Shown one piece after another: positions 5,372-6,772 of a DNA stretch of 6,772 nucleotides. The notes under the pieces were generated by a model, which was not told the origin of the DNA, searched no databases, and was given only the letters and a program-made list of their open reading frames with translations. The stretch spans positions 1 through 6,772 of the forward strand of contig VGCF01000040.1 in NCBI GenBank assembly GCA_016870135.1. Reading direction: 5' to 3'. The stretch comes from Alphaproteobacteria bacterium (GTDB taxonomy: Bacteria > Pseudomonadota > Alphaproteobacteria > Holosporales > Holosporaceae). A program made the position numbers and the translations under genes. Each line of letters begins with the position of its first letter. The stretch's first letter is position 1.

Positions 5372-6692
5372 AATACAAAGGCGACTTTGTTTCAACAACA
5401 AAAATAGAAGATGGGGTCTGGGCAGGCGAGGTGATCTGAAAATGGGGTAACGCATTTTGCCCCAAATCAATTAAATCCTCCATGGTCAAGGTTGGATCGG
5501 TCATTTGCAAGGAAAGGCGGGTCTTTTTTGGACTCATAGACAGAGAACGCACGATACAGCGATCGTTGAATACATGCTCTAATAGGGCAAAGTGCTGGAT
5601 CAAGGCTTTGTACTGGGTTTCCGACAGGGTTCTGGTTTTTTCAATCTGATCAATATGACAAGAGGCAATGGGCATTTGTGACAACTGGATCTGGATGCTG
5701 GCAAACGATTGCGTCAATTCATCCAGCTTTTTTACCAATTTTTGATTACCCGCCATCAAGCAAAAGGCTGTATAAATGCTGTAAATACAAATCAAAATGG
5801 CGAAAATATTAGCCAACTGGATATAGGGCACCAATCGTCGGATCCATGATCTTTGAAACATGCCGCCAGGTAAACGCATTAATGCTGTGGATGGAGTTTT
5901 TTTTAACACAATATGATCAAAAATACTGATATCTGATGCCACAGACAGGTCATTGGACAGCAAAGAGAGATCTTTTGGCGGTGTGTGGAATACGCTGTTG
6001 GGGAAAAACGCCCGAAACATGTTTTCCCAAGAGGTGTCTTCTAGAAAAAACATAGGGGTAATGCTGGATACGGCAAAGGTTTTTTCCAAATAACGGATCG
6101 TGTCCAAGATCATGTTTTTAGGCCCAATGGTGTTGTGCTCATCAGTGGACAACAGGGTGTGTTGACGAACAAAAACCAATTTCTCTTTTAACAAAAAGGC
6201 CAAAAAACTGCGACGATCTTTGTCTACAATGACGAGTAACGGTTGTGAAGGCAAATGGGCGGTGTGTTCTGCGTAAATCCCCATAATCAGGGCGAGGGGA
6301 TAATTATAAACACTGGATGCCACAGCATATTCATCCAATTGTTCCAAAAAAGGGACTAGAGGCCCGTTAAAAGGCGAAGTGGCCACCAAAATGCTGTGGT
6401 ATTGACGCAACAGACGCACCTTGGCAAACAGAGAGTTTTGTCGAACGTGACGCCATTTTTGCCAAGCCCATTGCCCATATTCGTACCAGGATAATGTACG
6501 GCTAGTGGTTTCAATTTTTAAACTGTTGCTGGAACCATTATCGATAATAATCACTTTTTTTGGATTAAAGGATTTTATTTCCTCGATGATGGCCTCTGAC
6601 TCTGTATCCGTTTTCAGTAACACAGGTCGCTCTATATCCATGCGGTACAAGGAAAAAACATGGCGATGAATGATGTAAAGGGTTGTGCTCAT
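5352..6692 (-). CDS. GspL/PilM-N-like inner-membrane platform protein
   Basis: A 446-residue protein with a cytoplasmic part (1-285), a single membrane helix (about 289-313), a short coiled-coil-like stretch (315-340) and a periplasmic part (350-436) with a FNDRCIVRSLSM-type beta hairpin. GspL of type II secretion has this same layout: an actin-like cytoplasmic domain that binds the ATPase GspE, one helix, then a ferredoxin-like domain that pairs with GspM. PilM fused to PilN would look alike. The N-terminal half includes LLVIVDKDRRSFLAFLLKEKLV at 152-172 in the style of actin-fold strands, but no diagnostic nucleotide-binding motif is clear. The ATG at 6692 is favoured over a TTG at 6758 because GAGGTGGTG lies just upstream and the preceding gene ends at 6697. 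Divergent; call is by architecture. Confidence 0.63.
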   Translation of the reverse strand: MSTTLYIIHRHVFSLYRMDIERPVLLKTDTESEAIIEEIKSFNPKKVIIIDNGSSNSLKIETTSRTLSWYEYGQWAWQKWRHVRQNSLFAKVRLLRQYHSILVATSPFNGPLVPFLEQLDEYAVASSVYNYPLALIMGIYAEHTAHLPSQPLLVIVDKDRRSFLAFLLKEKLVFVRQHTLLSTDEHNTIGPKNMILDTIRYLEKTFAVSSITPMFFLEDTSWENMFRAFFPNSVFHTPPKDLSLLSNDLSVASDISIFDHIVLKKTPSTALMRLPGGMFQRSWIRRLVPYIQLANIFAILICIYSIYTAFCLMAGNQKLVKKLDELTQSFASIQIQLSQMPIASCHIDQIEKTRTLSETQYKALIQHFALLEHVFNDRCIVRSLSMSPKKTRLSLQMTDPTLTMEDLIDLGQNALPHFQITSPAQTPSSIFVVETKSPLYYEKTSD

Positions 6693-6696
6693 GGAT

Positions 6697-6772
6697 TCAC
6701 ACCACCTCTCTGATGCTTTGGTCGATGCTGTCGTAAAGGGGGGCCATGGTTCCGTCAATCAAGATCCAAAAA
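6697..6772 (-). CDS. C-terminal end of an upstream gene, possibly GspF/PilC
   Basis: Only the last 24 codons are in the window, ending FWILIDGTMAPLYDSIDQSI followed by REVV and a TGA four bases before the next ATG. The pattern of a hydrophobic stretch leading into a P[IL][YF] motif resembles the end of GspF/PilC, the polytopic platform protein of type II secretion and type IV pili, which closes with a similar helix and Pro-hydrophobic-aromatic turn. With so little sequence and no other context this is tentative; any membrane protein of the operon is possible. Confidence 0.4.
   Translation of the reverse strand, partial: FWILIDGTMAPLYDSIDQSIREVV

Noticed and set aside
4820..5470. A longer version of the GspM-like protein from TTG at 5470
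   Set aside because: The extra 33 residues lie within the GspL-like gene and put a Pro-rich stretch before the signal anchor; MKKR at 5371 is the better start.
1..6772. CRISPR arrays, tRNA or rRNA genes, insertion sequences
   Set aside because: No spaced repeat arrays, no tRNA-like cloverleaf arms, no rRNA segments and no transposase were seen. XerC is a housekeeping recombinase here, not an integrase beside an attachment site.

Overview
The window looks like an ordinary chromosomal stretch from an alphaproteobacterium. XerC, the cysteine-poor ribosomal protein L36 and the omega subunit of RNA polymerase all read as alphaproteobacterial. The base composition is moderate, genes are packed tightly with start/stop overlaps, and the largest gap (about 780 bases) is AT-rich. 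A host-associated lineage such as the Holosporales would fit, but that is a guess from style, not something the sequence proves.

Left part (1-1512, minus strand): a two-gene unit reads leftwards. ubiE, the ubiquinone/menaquinone C-methyltransferase, is followed with a 4-base ATGA overlap by an AmpG-like MFS permease that runs off the left edge. A good sigma70-type promoter lies upstream of ubiE (TTTACA, 17 bases, TATGAT).

Middle (1518-3474): xerC, the chromosome-dimer-resolution tyrosine recombinase, reads rightwards. A short open frame of unknown function ends in an ATGA overlap with its start. Then comes an AT-rich region of about 780 bases between the convergent xerC and rpoZ. It holds a doubtful 118-residue hydrophobic ORF, a 12-bp direct repeat, a 13-bp inverted repeat and a 14-bp palindrome.

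Right-centre (3475-4197, minus strand): rpmJ, too short for routine ORF calling, and rpoZ are joined by a TAATG junction. They are driven by a near-perfect consensus promoter (TTGACA, 17 bases, TATACT). RpoZ carries an unusual acidic tail of about 60 residues.

Right part (4287-6772, minus strand): a chain of overlapping genes encodes four likely envelope proteins: the last 24 codons of a possible GspF/PilC platform protein, a GspL/PilM-N-like bitopic protein, a GspM/PilO-like protein, and a GspC/PilP/MshK-like protein with a repeat-bearing acidic tail. Together they look like the inner-membrane platform of a divergent type II secretion or type IV pilus-like machine. This is the least ordinary part of the window, although each component matches a known architecture.
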